NCBI RefSeq assembly: GCF_040549045.1
Contig: NZ_JBEWTB010000002.1
Span: 2,952,001-3,016,000, forward strand
Reading direction: 5' to 3'
Origin: Endozoicomonas sp. NE40
GTDB taxonomy: Bacteria; Pseudomonadota; Gammaproteobacteria; Pseudomonadales; Endozoicomonadaceae
Length of the DNA: 64,000 nt
Positions 1 to 8,555 of this stretch are shown in pieces. The position numbers and the translations under genes were made by a program. A model generated the notes under the pieces. That model did no database searches. It had not been told where the DNA came from and was given only the letters and a program-made list of their open reading frames with translations. The first letter of the stretch is position 1. The number at the start of each line of letters is the position of its first letter.

Positions 1-174
1 GACGCGAAAGCCGCAGAGATTTATGCCAAGGCATTCCGTCAGGACCCTGAGTTCTACGCCTTTACCCGTAGTCTGGAAGCCTATCGGAAGTCCTTTAACA
101 GTACTGGCGACATTATGCTGCTGGAGCCTGACAGTGACTTCTTTAACTATCTGAACAGTAAATCAGGTAATTAA
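1..174 (+). CDS. hflC: HflC protease modulator, C-terminal end (partial)
   Basis: Only the last 57 codons are present, open at the left edge of the window and ending in TAA. The peptide has the typical HflC C-terminus (AEIYAKAF, DPEFYAFTRSLEAYRKSF). HflC is an inner-membrane SPFH/prohibitin-family protein that forms the HflKC complex around the FtsH protease and modulates its activity. The downstream order DUF2065 - hisZ - purA matches the usual hflK-hflC neighbourhood of gammaproteobacteria, which supports the call despite the short fragment. Confidence 0.9.
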   Translation, partial: DAKAAEIYAKAFRQDPEFYAFTRSLEAYRKSFNSTGDIMLLEPDSDFFNYLNSKSGN

Positions 175-221
175 TCAATCACCGGCAGTGAAACCTTGCG
201 CTGCCGGTGGTAATATACCAC

Positions 222-246
222 AAACCGGGTTTCGCCCGGTTTTTTC
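222..246 (+). terminator. Rho-independent terminator after hflC
   Basis: The stem ACCGGG/CCCGGT closes a short TTTCG-type loop and is followed by a run of T residues. A second hairpin just before it (181-208) pairs ACCGGCAG with CTGCCGGT. The site lies between the hflC stop and the DUF2065 start, so it may only attenuate read-through into the next genes. Confidence 0.7.
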
Positions 247-263
247 GTGTATGAGGTTTACAC

Positions 264-455
264 GTGGAATTTGGCAAGCAATTGCTCATTGCCATCAGCC
301 TGATGCTGGTGCTGGAAGGTATTCTTCCTTTCCTTTATCCACAGCGCTGGCGCAACCTGGTCGCAAAGCTCTCAGAGATTGATGATCGGCAGCTGCGTAT
401 AGCGGGTTTTATCAGCATGCTGGCTGGTGTGGTTCTGTTGACCCTCGTTAGCTAG
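264..455 (+). CDS. DUF2065 (YjeT family) small inner-membrane protein
   Basis: A 63-residue protein starting at GTG. It has two hydrophobic helices, residues about 5-26 (LLIAISLMLVLEGILPFLYP) and 45-62 (IAGFISMLAGVVLL), separated by a basic/acidic linker with the family pattern PQRWR...LRIAG. These are features of DUF2065 proteins, which lie between hflC and hisZ/purA in many gammaproteobacteria. The function is unknown. The ATG-less start is supported by a GAGGT just upstream and by the family length. Confidence 0.85.
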   Translation: MEFGKQLLIAISLMLVLEGILPFLYPQRWRNLVAKLSEIDDRQLRIAGFISMLAGVVLLTLVS

Positions 456-542
456 TTTCCAGACATTGTCCGTAAATAGCCTGTACCTGCAGACAGATTA
501 TTTACGAACACTGCCTGAAATAAGCTAACAAGAGAGGCTGTT

Positions 543-1715
543 ATGACCGTCGCCGATCGCTGGCTGTTGCCAGATGGGATTGAAGAAATTTTGCCGCCCC
601 GGGCTCGCAGAGCAGAAGCTTTGCGCCGGGAAATGCTGGATTTATTTGATTGCTGGGGTTATGACCTGGTCATTCCTCCGCATCTGGAGTTTCTTGAATC
701 ACTGACTGCCGGCGTTGGTCACGACCTCGAGCTGCAGATATTCAAGGTGACGGACCTGATGACCGGCCGCACCATGGGATTGCGGGCAGACACCACGCCT
801 GCGGTAGCCCGCATTGATGCGCATAACCTGACGGATGATGGTCCGGTAAGGCTTTGCTACGCAGGCAGTGTCTTTCATGCCCGGCCTGCGTCGTTGGGTG
901 CGTCCCGTTCACCGATTCAGCTGGGTGCTGAGTTGTATGGTCATACGGGGCCGGAAAGCGATATTGAAGTGATTTCCCTGATGCTGGAAACCCTCAGTGT
1001 CGTGGGCATGGATTCCCCCAACCTGGATCTTGGTCATGTACAGATCTACCGTGCGCTGGTAGCCAGTGCCGGACTGGACAAGGATCAGGAACAGCTGTTG
1101 TTTGATGCCTTGCAGCGCAAGGCAACCTGTGAAGTTGAAGAACTGCTGGCACACTGGCATGTAGACGCGGATGTTGTGCCAATGTTCAGGGCTTTAACCG
1201 GGCTTTCAGGTAAGGTGGATGTCATCGCAAAAGCCAGGGATGTTCTGGCCAATGCACCTCTGGAAGTGTTCGCAGCACTGGATGCGCTGGAAAATATTGC
1301 GCAAACCATTACCCGGCAGTACCCGAAAGTGAACCTTTATCTGGATCTGGGAGAACTGCGTGGTTATCACTACCACACAGGGGTTGTGTTTGCTGCTTAT
1401 GTTCCCGGACATGGACAGGCGATTGCCAAAGGCGGTCGTTATGATGGCGTGGGCAGGATGTTTGGTCGTGCTCGTCCGGCAACAGGCTTCAGTACCGATC
1501 TGAAAGCCCTGCTGGATTTTAAACCGTGTGACGTTGAATCACGGGCAATCATTTTTGCACCGGCTGATGCGGATTCCGCCGTTGTTCGGAAGCTGCGTCA
1601 GCAGGGCCTGCGGGTAATCATCGAGTTACCGGGGCAAAAGACAGACGCGGTAAGCTCTGGCTGCAATCAGCAGCTGGTTTGCCGTGACGGAGACTGGCAG
1701 GTTGAATCCTTATAG
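543..1715 (+). CDS. hisZ: ATP phosphoribosyltransferase regulatory subunit HisZ
   Basis: A 390-residue histidyl-tRNA-synthetase-like protein. HisZ pairs with the short-form catalytic subunit HisG to make the allosterically regulated enzyme of the first step of histidine synthesis. The class II synthetase-like fold is visible: a motif-2-like segment LRADTTPAVARIDAH near residues 80-95 and a later glycine-rich segment (GGRYDGVG). There is no C-terminal anticodon-binding domain and the length is HisZ-like, which separates it from HisS. hisG itself is not in this window. An SD-like AGAGAGG precedes ATG 543. Its position directly before purA is the usual one. Confidence 0.93.
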   Translation: MTVADRWLLPDGIEEILPPRARRAEALRREMLDLFDCWGYDLVIPPHLEFLESLTAGVGHDLELQIFKVTDLMTGRTMGLRADTTPAVARIDAHNLTDDGPVRLCYAGSVFHARPASLGASRSPIQLGAELYGHTGPESDIEVISLMLETLSVVGMDSPNLDLGHVQIYRALVASAGLDKDQEQLLFDALQRKATCEVEELLAHWHVDADVVPMFRALTGLSGKVDVIAKARDVLANAPLEVFAALDALENIAQTITRQYPKVNLYLDLGELRGYHYHTGVVFAAYVPGHGQAIAKGGRYDGVGRMFGRARPATGFSTDLKALLDFKPCDVESRAIIFAPADADSAVVRKLRQQGLRVIIELPGQKTDAVSSGCNQQLVCRDGDWQVESL

Positions 1716-1802
1716 ATCACCACAGTCACTATTTGCTGTATACAGCTAACACTTGTCGTACGACAGTATAGCTGTTTTGTTATGAATTAAAGAGACCGTA
1801 TC

Positions 1803-3095
1803 ATGGGTAAGACTGTTGTCGTACTGGGCACCCAGTGGGGTGATGAAGGCAAAGGTAAAATCGTGGATCTGCTCACCGAGCAGGCTGAAGCGGTAGTACG
1901 CTTTCAGGGTGGACATAATGCTGGCCACACCCTGGTGATTGATGGCGAGAAAACCGTTCTGCACCTGATTCCATCCGGAATCCTGCGTGAAGGCGTTGTG
2001 TGCTACATCGGTAACGGTGTTGTACTGTCCCCTGAAGCTCTGCTGAAAGAAATTCACATGCTGGAAGACGGCGGCGTACCTGTACGTGAGCGCATGAAGA
2101 TCAGTCCTTCCTGCCCTCTGATCCTGCCTTATCACGTTGCACTGGATCAGGCTCGTGAAGCTGCGCGTGGTAAAGCCAAAATCGGTACCACGGGTCGTGG
2201 TATTGGTCCGGCTTACGAAGACAAAGTTGCTCGTCGCGGTCTGCGTGTCGCTGACCTGCTGCACCCTGAGCGTTTTGCCCAGAAGCTGAAAGAAGTGATG
2301 GAATACCACAACTTCGCTCTGCAGCACTACTACAAGGCTGAGCCGGTTGACTATCAGAAAGTGCTGGACGAAGCACTGGCCATGGGCAAGGACATTGCGC
2401 CAATGGTAGACCGTGTGGTTGACCGTATTCACGAACACCATGGCAAAGGCGATAACATCCTGTTCGAAGGTGCGCAGGGTTCCCTGCTGGATATCGACCA
2501 CGGTACCTACCCGTTCGTAACTTCTTCCAACACCACTGCGGGTGGCGTTTCTACGGGTAGTGGCTTTGGTCCTCTGTACCTGGACTACGTGCTGGGTATC
2601 ACCAAGGCTTACACCACACGTGTAGGTTCCGGTCCATTCCCGACCGAACTGTTCGATGAAGTGGGTGCGCACCTGGCCAAACAGGGTAACGAGTTTGGTG
2701 CAACCACTGGTCGTCCACGTCGTTGTGGCTGGTTCGACGCGGTAGCACTGCGTCAGTCTGTACAGATCAACTCTGTATCTGGTCTGTGTCTGACCAAGCT
2801 GGACGTACTGGACGGTCTGGAAACCATCAAGATCTGTACCGGTTACAAGAACGCTGAAGGCGAGTCTATCACGACTCCGGTTGATGCCGACGAGTACGAA
2901 GCGCTGGAGCCAGTGTACGAAGAAGTACCGGGCTGGTCTGAGTCCACTTTCGGCGCGAAGAACCTGGATGATCTGCCTGAAAACGCCCGTGCTTATATCC
3001 GTCGTCTGGAAGAAGTGGTTGGCACACCAATCGACATCGTTTCTACCGGCCCTGATCGTGTAGAAACCATCATTCTGAACCAGCCATTCGGTTGA
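1803..3095 (+). CDS. purA: Adenylosuccinate synthetase
   Basis: A 430-residue enzyme that joins IMP and aspartate using GTP, the first committed step from IMP to AMP. The N-terminus carries the phosphate-binding signature WGDEGKGK (residues about 11-18) with the catalytic aspartate, followed by GGHNAGHTLV. The IMP-site segment TTGRGIGPAYEDK and the C-terminal STGPDR are also present. Length is normal. Codon use is strongly biased (CGT, CTG, GGT), as in highly expressed genes. A palindrome GTCGTACGAC lies in the short leader (about 1755-1764), with no regulator I can name. SD AAAGAGA precedes ATG. Confidence 0.97.
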   Translation: MGKTVVVLGTQWGDEGKGKIVDLLTEQAEAVVRFQGGHNAGHTLVIDGEKTVLHLIPSGILREGVVCYIGNGVVLSPEALLKEIHMLEDGGVPVRERMKISPSCPLILPYHVALDQAREAARGKAKIGTTGRGIGPAYEDKVARRGLRVADLLHPERFAQKLKEVMEYHNFALQHYYKAEPVDYQKVLDEALAMGKDIAPMVDRVVDRIHEHHGKGDNILFEGAQGSLLDIDHGTYPFVTSSNTTAGGVSTGSGFGPLYLDYVLGITKAYTTRVGSGPFPTELFDEVGAHLAKQGNEFGATTGRPRRCGWFDAVALRQSVQINSVSGLCLTKLDVLDGLETIKICTGYKNAEGESITTPVDADEYEALEPVYEEVPGWSESTFGAKNLDDLPENARAYIRRLEEVVGTPIDIVSTGPDRVETIILNQPFG

Positions 3096-3108
3096 TCGTT
3101 TGATGCAT

Positions 3109-3141
3109 CACCCATCACCTGATCCACTCAGGTGGTGGGTG
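3109..3141 (+). terminator. Strong hairpin downstream of purA
   Basis: CACCCAtCACCTGA pairs with TCAGGTGgTGGGTG around a five-base loop, 13 bases after the purA stop. There is no U tract, so it is a likely transcript-end or stability hairpin and not a canonical intrinsic terminator. Confidence 0.5.
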
Positions 3142-3188
3142 CCGCCCGGCGTGAGAGTGCCAGTCTTTCAATCCCGTTGATCCTTCCT

Positions 3189-3221
3189 GTAAGCTTTAAA
3201 CATCCTGCCGAAAAAGCTTAC
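3189..3221. repeat. Inverted repeat in the purA-rnr gap
   Basis: GTAAGCTTT and AAAGCTTAC form perfect 9-base arms separated by 15 bases, upstream of rnr. It could be an operator or an RNA hairpin. The rest of the 287-base gap between purA and rnr holds no gene that I can see. I looked for a tRNA there and found none. Confidence 0.35.
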
Positions 3222-3382
3222 TAACAGCATCTGACTGTTGACATAAACCTGCAATTTCTATCGTCACAGGAGGGCTTCAGGTTACACTAAACCTATGCTC
3301 AAACATCAATTCCGGAAAAGACACCCAGCCACTATAGCAACGACTATGTTCTGTTCCCAATGCCAAGAGGTTAAATAACCGC

Positions 3383-5920
3383 ATGTCCAAAGGGTGGAAA
3401 GACACCGACCCACAGGCGGCTCAAGAGGCATCCCGCTATGCCACGCCGATTCCCAGCAGACTTTTTATCATGGAGCTCCTTGATCAGCGGGGTGCTCCTG
3501 CCAGCCATAAGGCATTGTGCGCAGAGCTGAAAATTACCGAACCGGAACAGCGTGAAGCCCTGCTGTTTCGCCTCAAGGCTATGATTCGTGACGGGCAACT
3601 GCACGAAACCCGCAAAGGTACCTTTGGCCTGCTCAGTAAAATGGACCTGGTTAAAGGTCGGGTGCAGGGCAATAAAGACGGCTTTGGCTTCCTGATTCCT
3701 GATGACGGGTCTGAAGACCTGTACCTGTCCTGGCGAGAAATGCGTCAGTTGTTTGATGGTGATCGTGCGGTTGTGCGGGAAACAGGCGTTGACCGTCGTG
3801 GTCGTCGGGAAGGGCAGGTCATTGAAGTTCTTGAGCGTAACACCACCCAGCTGGTGGGAAGGTATTACGAAGAATCCGGTTCCAGTATTGTTGTGCCTGA
3901 AAATTCCCGTATTGGTCGTGAGATTCTGGTTAAGCCCGGCCCCATTATGCCTTCCCAGGGGCAGTATGTTCTGCTGGAAATCATTGAGCAACCGGGTCGG
4001 CGAACGCAGCCGATGGGTCTGGTCAAACAGATTCTGGGAGAGCGTCAGGATGCAGGCATGGAAGTGGATGTGGCCGTTCACACCCACGGTATTCCCCGGG
4101 AATGGCCGCCGGAAGTCGACGAACAGATTGCGGACTTTAAATCTGAAGTAGCTCAAAGGGATAAACAACACCGGGTTGATCTGCGCGAGGTGCCGTTTGT
4201 CACTATTGATGGCGAAGATGCCCGCGATTTTGACGATGCGGTGTTCTGCGAAACCAAAAAAAGCGGGGGCTGGCGTCTTTATGTGGCCATTGCGGATGTG
4301 TCCTATTATGTAAGACCCGGTTCGGCGCTTGATAAAGAAGCTCATAACCGGGGTACATCGGTGTACTTTCCCGGTACGGTTATTCCGATGTTGCCGGAAA
4401 TTTTATCCAACGGCTTATGTTCTCTGAACCCGGAGGTCGATCGACTGGCAATGGTCTGTGAAATGACCATCAGTGCCAGAGGTAAAATTTCAGGCTACAA
4501 ATTCTACGAAGGTTTGATCCGATCCCATGCCCGACTGACTTACAATCAGGTCTGGTCGATGCTCGACAGACCGCTGTCTGATGACGGTAAAGAGAATCGT
4601 CGGCAGCGTAAGGCGCTGGTTCCCCATATTGAAGAGTTGTACAACCTGTTCAAAGTGTTTAAACAGGTGCGGGCGAGTCGTGGAACCATTGATTTTGAAA
4701 CCGTTGAAACCCAGATTATTTTTGGTCGCAACCGCAAGATCGATAAAATTGTGCCTGCGGTTCGCAATGATGCGCACAAAATTATTGAAGAGTGCATGCT
4801 GAGTGCCAATGTGTGCGCAGCCCGTTTTCTTGAAAAGCATGGTGTACCGGGGTTGTACCGGGTTCATGAAGGTCCAACGCTGGAAAAACGACTGAACCTG
4901 AATATGTTTCTGGGCAGCCTTGGGTTGTCGGTTCCACAGGGTAAAATTCAACCCGCCGATTTGCAGGCTTTGCTGGAAGAAGTTCGGGATCGCCCTGATT
5001 TTCAGGTGATCCAGACCATGGTGCTGCGTTCCATGAGTCAGGCAGTTTACACATCGGACAACCAGGGGCATTTTGGTCTGGCGTTTAATGCCTATGCCCA
5101 CTTTACGTCTCCGATTCGCCGTTATCCGGACCTGCTGGTGCATCGTGCCATTCGTCATATTGTTCGTTCACCCGTTCCCAGTCGTCATGTGACCCGTGTC
5201 GGTGCCAGGGATATGAATCGCAAGACGATTTACCCTTACGACGATGCACAGGTTGAAGCCATGGGTGAGCACTGCTCAACCACCGAACGCCGGGCGGATG
5301 AGGCAACCCGTGATGCCATGGACTGGCTGAAGTGTGAGTACATGCAACAGCACATTGGCCAGACTTACACGGGCGTTGTTTCAGCCGTTACCGGCTTTGG
5401 TCTGTTTGTGGCGCTGGAAGATATCTTTGTTGAAGGTCTGGTACACGTCACCAGTCTTCCCGGCGACTATTACCATTACGACAATGTTCACCAATGTCTG
5501 CGTGGTGAGCGTACAGGCCGGCGCTTTGGTCTAGGGGATGAGCTGGAAATCATCGTCAGCAATGTCAACATGGAAGATAAAAAGGTGGACTTTGAACTGG
5601 CAGACGGCGCACCACTAAAGCCTCGGAAGCCTCGCAGCAGCCGCAAAACCGGATCAAAAAAAGCAGGTGGTAAACAGTTAGCCAGTGTCGCCAAAAGCCG
5701 TGCTGCCAAGAAAGCACTGATGGAAGCGGCAAAAGATGATGAGAAGGGAAAAAGGGGTGGCAAGAGACGTAAGCCACCCAAAGGGCAGAAGAACAAGGCT
5801 AAAAATGTAAGCAGCCCCAAATCTTCCAGAAAGAATACAGGTAAGGCAAAAGCTGATACAAACCAGTCTCAAGCCAGGCCGAAAGGGCGTCAGCCGAGAA
5901 AGCGTAAAGCTTCCTCGTGA
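3383..5920 (+). CDS. rnr: Ribonuclease R
   Basis: An 845-residue processive 3'-to-5' exoribonuclease of the RNB family that degrades structured RNA and takes part in RNA quality control. Domain order: an N-terminal winged-helix region (about 1-85), cold-shock/OB domains (about 85-230), the RNB catalytic domain (about 260-600) with the metal-binding motif GEDARDFDDAVF, an S1 domain (GVVSAVTGFGLFVALEDIFVEG, about 655-735) and a long Lys/Arg/Ser-rich tail from about 745 to the end. The tail is typical of RNase R and absent from RNase II. SD AAGAGG precedes ATG. As in related genomes it precedes rlmB, but an unrelated minus-strand gene now separates them. Confidence 0.96.
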   Translation: MSKGWKDTDPQAAQEASRYATPIPSRLFIMELLDQRGAPASHKALCAELKITEPEQREALLFRLKAMIRDGQLHETRKGTFGLLSKMDLVKGRVQGNKDGFGFLIPDDGSEDLYLSWREMRQLFDGDRAVVRETGVDRRGRREGQVIEVLERNTTQLVGRYYEESGSSIVVPENSRIGREILVKPGPIMPSQGQYVLLEIIEQPGRRTQPMGLVKQILGERQDAGMEVDVAVHTHGIPREWPPEVDEQIADFKSEVAQRDKQHRVDLREVPFVTIDGEDARDFDDAVFCETKKSGGWRLYVAIADVSYYVRPGSALDKEAHNRGTSVYFPGTVIPMLPEILSNGLCSLNPEVDRLAMVCEMTISARGKISGYKFYEGLIRSHARLTYNQVWSMLDRPLSDDGKENRRQRKALVPHIEELYNLFKVFKQVRASRGTIDFETVETQIIFGRNRKIDKIVPAVRNDAHKIIEECMLSANVCAARFLEKHGVPGLYRVHEGPTLEKRLNLNMFLGSLGLSVPQGKIQPADLQALLEEVRDRPDFQVIQTMVLRSMSQAVYTSDNQGHFGLAFNAYAHFTSPIRRYPDLLVHRAIRHIVRSPVPSRHVTRVGARDMNRKTIYPYDDAQVEAMGEHCSTTERRADEATRDAMDWLKCEYMQQHIGQTYTGVVSAVTGFGLFVALEDIFVEGLVHVTSLPGDYYHYDNVHQCLRGERTGRRFGLGDELEIIVSNVNMEDKKVDFELADGAPLKPRKPRSSRKTGSKKAGGKQLASVAKSRAAKKALMEAAKDDEKGKRGGKRRKPPKGQKNKAKNVSSPKSSRKNTGKAKADTNQSQARPKGRQPRKRKASS

Positions 5921-5930
5921 TGGCTAGCCT

Positions 5931-5965
5931 ACCCCTCACTTTCACATTTTGTGAAAATGAGGGGT
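5931..5965. terminator. Hairpin between converging rnr and the 5990-7459 gene
   Basis: ACCCCTCAcTTTCACA pairs with TGTGAAAaTGAGGGGT around a TTT loop. It starts 10 bases after the rnr stop and ends 25 bases before the end of the opposing gene, so it may serve both transcripts. There is no long T run on either strand. Confidence 0.55.
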
Positions 5966-5989
5966 CAGCAGATATAGTGGCTTGTTATT

Positions 5990-7459
5990 TTATGTTCCGA
6001 AATTTCCCTTACGCCATGAATAGAAGCCCTTGCTAATAATACCGATCCAGGTAAAGGCAAATGCCCCCCAGCCTGAGAATGTTCCAATCTTATAGTCGTT
6101 GACATCAGATTTCAGTTGTTTGATTTTTGCCATTAAGTAGCTGTAATTATCGCCCTCATAGTCATAGGTCAGACCAAAATCATGATCTTTTATGCCCTGG
6201 CCACAGAGTTCCTGCCAGGCGTCGTTGCCTGTATCCGTCATAGTTTGGTTGAGGTCAGTTACAGCAAACAGTGGTGTGAAACAAGTGCCACCTCTTGGCC
6301 ACATGGTTATATCATTGGTTTCATCAAAAAATTTCTCCCAGCTTGGGGTTGTTTTTAATGGGTGCATCCGATAATTCTCCTCGCGGAGAACAAGCTTGCC
6401 AGCGTTAGGGCTGTTATCGCTGGTAATAAGCATATTATTGGTGATGCCGTTGGCAAAAATATGGACATTTAAGTGATGATCCGAACTCTGGAGAAGTTGT
6501 AAAGCGCTATCGTTTTGAGTTAAATCTTTGTTTTTGGAGTAAAAGTAATTTTCGGCGACAGTTGGCTGTTTACCTTTAGTTGGGTCTGTCAGTCCATCCA
6601 GCGCCAGAAAGGTTCTTTTCTGACTGCCGGTACTGGCGGGCATGAAGAGATAGTTGTGCTCAACTTCGCCCTTCACATTTTTCAACCACAGCCCATACTG
6701 GTGATCAGAGTTGGTGGGGGTTCCCGATGTGATGGCCATCAGATGTTTCAAATTCACTTCCTGTGGGCTTTCTGATGCTCCAGCTCCGGCTCCAGCGAAA
6801 ATAGCGATATTTTCGGCACCATTGGAATCAAGCCAGCTTCGGCCTATTTTGTGTACACCACTTTCAGCGCTGCTACTCCCTTCATTGTCTGCCCATACCG
6901 TTGACTTTAAGCCTGCGCGTCCAAAGAGACTGGACCAGGTCAGAGTGAATTGCTTAATACCTTTAGCATGGACCAGGGTTTTCTCAACTGACAGATTCTT
7001 GAGTGTTTTAATTTCTGTAGAGCTGAACCTTCTGGCATCAATCCCCAGGCCTGTAACGGTGCTGCCCTCTGCCATTTTCATCAGACTGTAGACCGTGTCG
7101 TCACCAATGCTGAAATGCAAACCCGGTGCAATATGGAAGAAGCCCTGGCTTCCCTTGCCTGTAGATAGAAGTCCCATGCCTTCTTTAAGGGTCAGGGGCG
7201 CTGTCAGAAGATAAGGGTTATTTGTATCGCGAGCTGGAATGATAAGCAGCTCACCTTCTTTGGCGCTATTGACTGTTGCGCTCAGGTCAGTAATACCTGA
7301 TAACACTTTTACTTTATCTTTGTCGTATGCTTTACAGGTTTTATAGTGTTCGGATAAATGGTTGTATTTTGAGCATTCAGGGCTTATCGCAGCATGCAGC
7401 AGGGATGTCGAAAGGAATGACATTGCCGCAATGAATAAGTGGGGTTTGCGTAGTCGCAT
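5990..7459 (-). CDS. Exported protein with C-terminal membrane anchor, unknown function
   Basis: A 489-residue protein I do not recognise. The frame opens further upstream, but ATG 7459 has a GGAG six bases before it and starts a clean signal peptide (MRLRKPHLFIAAMSFLSTSLLHA). The body is rich in Ser, Asn, Gly and short beta-prone stretches (GSTVTGLGIDARRF, NIAIFAGAGAGA), consistent with a right-handed beta-helix such as polysaccharide lyases or passenger proteins, but no catalytic motif is clear. The last 30 residues form a hydrophobic helix (GAFAFTWIGIISKGFY) followed by a basic tail, suggesting tethering in the inner membrane. It is inserted between rnr and rlmB, which are normally adjacent. 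Confidence 0.75.
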   Translation of the reverse strand: MRLRKPHLFIAAMSFLSTSLLHAAISPECSKYNHLSEHYKTCKAYDKDKVKVLSGITDLSATVNSAKEGELLIIPARDTNNPYLLTAPLTLKEGMGLLSTGKGSQGFFHIAPGLHFSIGDDTVYSLMKMAEGSTVTGLGIDARRFSSTEIKTLKNLSVEKTLVHAKGIKQFTLTWSSLFGRAGLKSTVWADNEGSSSAESGVHKIGRSWLDSNGAENIAIFAGAGAGASESPQEVNLKHLMAITSGTPTNSDHQYGLWLKNVKGEVEHNYLFMPASTGSQKRTFLALDGLTDPTKGKQPTVAENYFYSKNKDLTQNDSALQLLQSSDHHLNVHIFANGITNNMLITSDNSPNAGKLVLREENYRMHPLKTTPSWEKFFDETNDITMWPRGGTCFTPLFAVTDLNQTMTDTGNDAWQELCGQGIKDHDFGLTYDYEGDNYSYLMAKIKQLKSDVNDYKIGTFSGWGAFAFTWIGIISKGFYSWRKGNFGT

Positions 7460-7516
7460 TGGCATCTCCAAAAAAAATTGTGTTTTGCAGGCTCATTCAA
7501 GATAGATATAAAACCA

Positions 7517-7535
7517 AATAACAATAATTATCATT
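7517..7535 (-). promoter_or_regulatory. Possible Fur box upstream of the exported-protein gene
   Basis: The 19 bases agree with the Fur consensus GATAATGATAATCATTATC at 13 positions by my alignment. The site lies 58 bases before ATG 7459 on the minus strand, within the divergent gap to rlmB (7460-7773). The rest of this 314-base gap has no convincing gene. It would imply iron control of the exported protein. This is a pattern match only. Confidence 0.4.
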
Positions 7536-7773
7536 TGCAATAATGAGATGGGATTTTTCCCTATAATCGCTATAACCTTTTTCACGCTGGGTTTTTCTGA
7601 AGCGTACTGCGACAGACCTGGAGCGGGTTGCCGTGTTAATATCCCTGCTTCCCTTTTTATCGCCGTTACTGGCTGCATGATTTTTCCTTCCTGGTTCAGG
7701 TTATTCAAATCGCATTGGCAGAGTGTCAAAACCATCTGAGCAGTAAGGTTTTTTACAGGATTGAACGACTCCC

Positions 7774-8511
7774 ATGAATGATGATGTTGTTTTTGGCCTG
7801 CACGCTGTGCAGAGCCTGTTTGAGCACTCACCGGAAAAAGTGCTGGAACTTATGATTCAGAAAGGCCGGACAGACAAGCGGATCAATCAGTTGGTTGACG
7901 ACGCTCGTCGTTTTGGTGTGACGGTACGTTTTGTAGAACGTAACCGGTTGGATGGCAGAGTGGATAGCGGTGTGCATCAGGGGATTGTTGCCCGTGTCGC
8001 GCAGGCAAAAGTCTATCGTGAAGGTGACCTTGAAGACCTGCTGGACAATCTGGAGGAGCCACCTTTTCTGTTGATTCTGGATGGCGTCACTGATCCTCAT
8101 AATCTGGGTGCGTGCCTGCGCACTGCTGACGCTGCCGGTGTGCATGCCATGATTACCCCAAGAGACAAATCAGCGAGCCTGAACGCTACCGCCAGAAAGG
8201 TAGCCTGCGGTGCAGCCGACCATGTTCCACTGGTTCAGGTAACTAACCTGTCCCGTACCATGGAGTGGCTGAAAGAGCGTGGCGTCTGGATGATTGGTAC
8301 TGCCGGAGAAAGTGCTGGCAATGTCTATGAGGCCGACCTGAAAGGTCCTATGGCACTGGTGATGGGTGCTGAAGGGAAAGGGATGCGTCGCCTGACCCGG
8401 GATAAATGCGACTCTCTGGTGTTTATTCCGATGGCGGGTACCGTCAGCAGCCTGAACGTGTCGGTTGCTACCGGCGTTTGCCTGTTTGAAGCCGTACGGC
8501 AGCGGTCGTAA
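7774..8511 (+). CDS. rlmB: 23S rRNA (guanosine-2251-2'-O)-methyltransferase RlmB
   Basis: A 245-residue SPOUT-family enzyme that methylates the ribose of G2251 in the peptidyl-transferase P loop of 23S rRNA using SAM. An N-terminal substrate-binding domain (FGLHAVQSLFE) is followed by the SPOUT domain with its three signatures: LDGVTDPHNLGACLRTADA (about 92-110), VMGAEGKGMRR (about 190-200) and IPMAGTVSSLNVSVA (about 212-226), which make the trefoil knot and SAM site. Length is normal. It follows rnr in this lineage's conserved order. Confidence 0.95.
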   Translation: MNDDVVFGLHAVQSLFEHSPEKVLELMIQKGRTDKRINQLVDDARRFGVTVRFVERNRLDGRVDSGVHQGIVARVAQAKVYREGDLEDLLDNLEEPPFLLILDGVTDPHNLGACLRTADAAGVHAMITPRDKSASLNATARKVACGAADHVPLVQVTNLSRTMEWLKERGVWMIGTAGESAGNVYEADLKGPMALVMGAEGKGMRRLTRDKCDSLVFIPMAGTVSSLNVSVATGVCLFEAVRQRS

Positions 8512-8555
8512 TTATCGGGTGTTTGAGGCGCAGTACAGGCAGCTGCGCCTGAGTC

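Noticed and set aside
1750..1770. Palindrome GTCGTACGAC upstream of purA as a PurR site
   Set aside because: It does not resemble the PurR consensus (ACGCAAACGTTTGCGT).
1746..2672. 308-codon minus-strand frame inside purA
   Set aside because: Antisense shadow of a biased-codon gene; the composition is Gln/Thr/Val-rich as expected for such shadows.
3096..3382. tRNA between purA and rnr
   Set aside because: Pseudomonas relatives have a tRNA-Leu near here, but no cloverleaf or T-arm signature was found; only two hairpins.
7493..7831. 112-codon minus-strand frame across the rlmB start
   Set aside because: It overlaps rlmB antisense, has no SD and no family-like pattern; it is probably a shadow frame.
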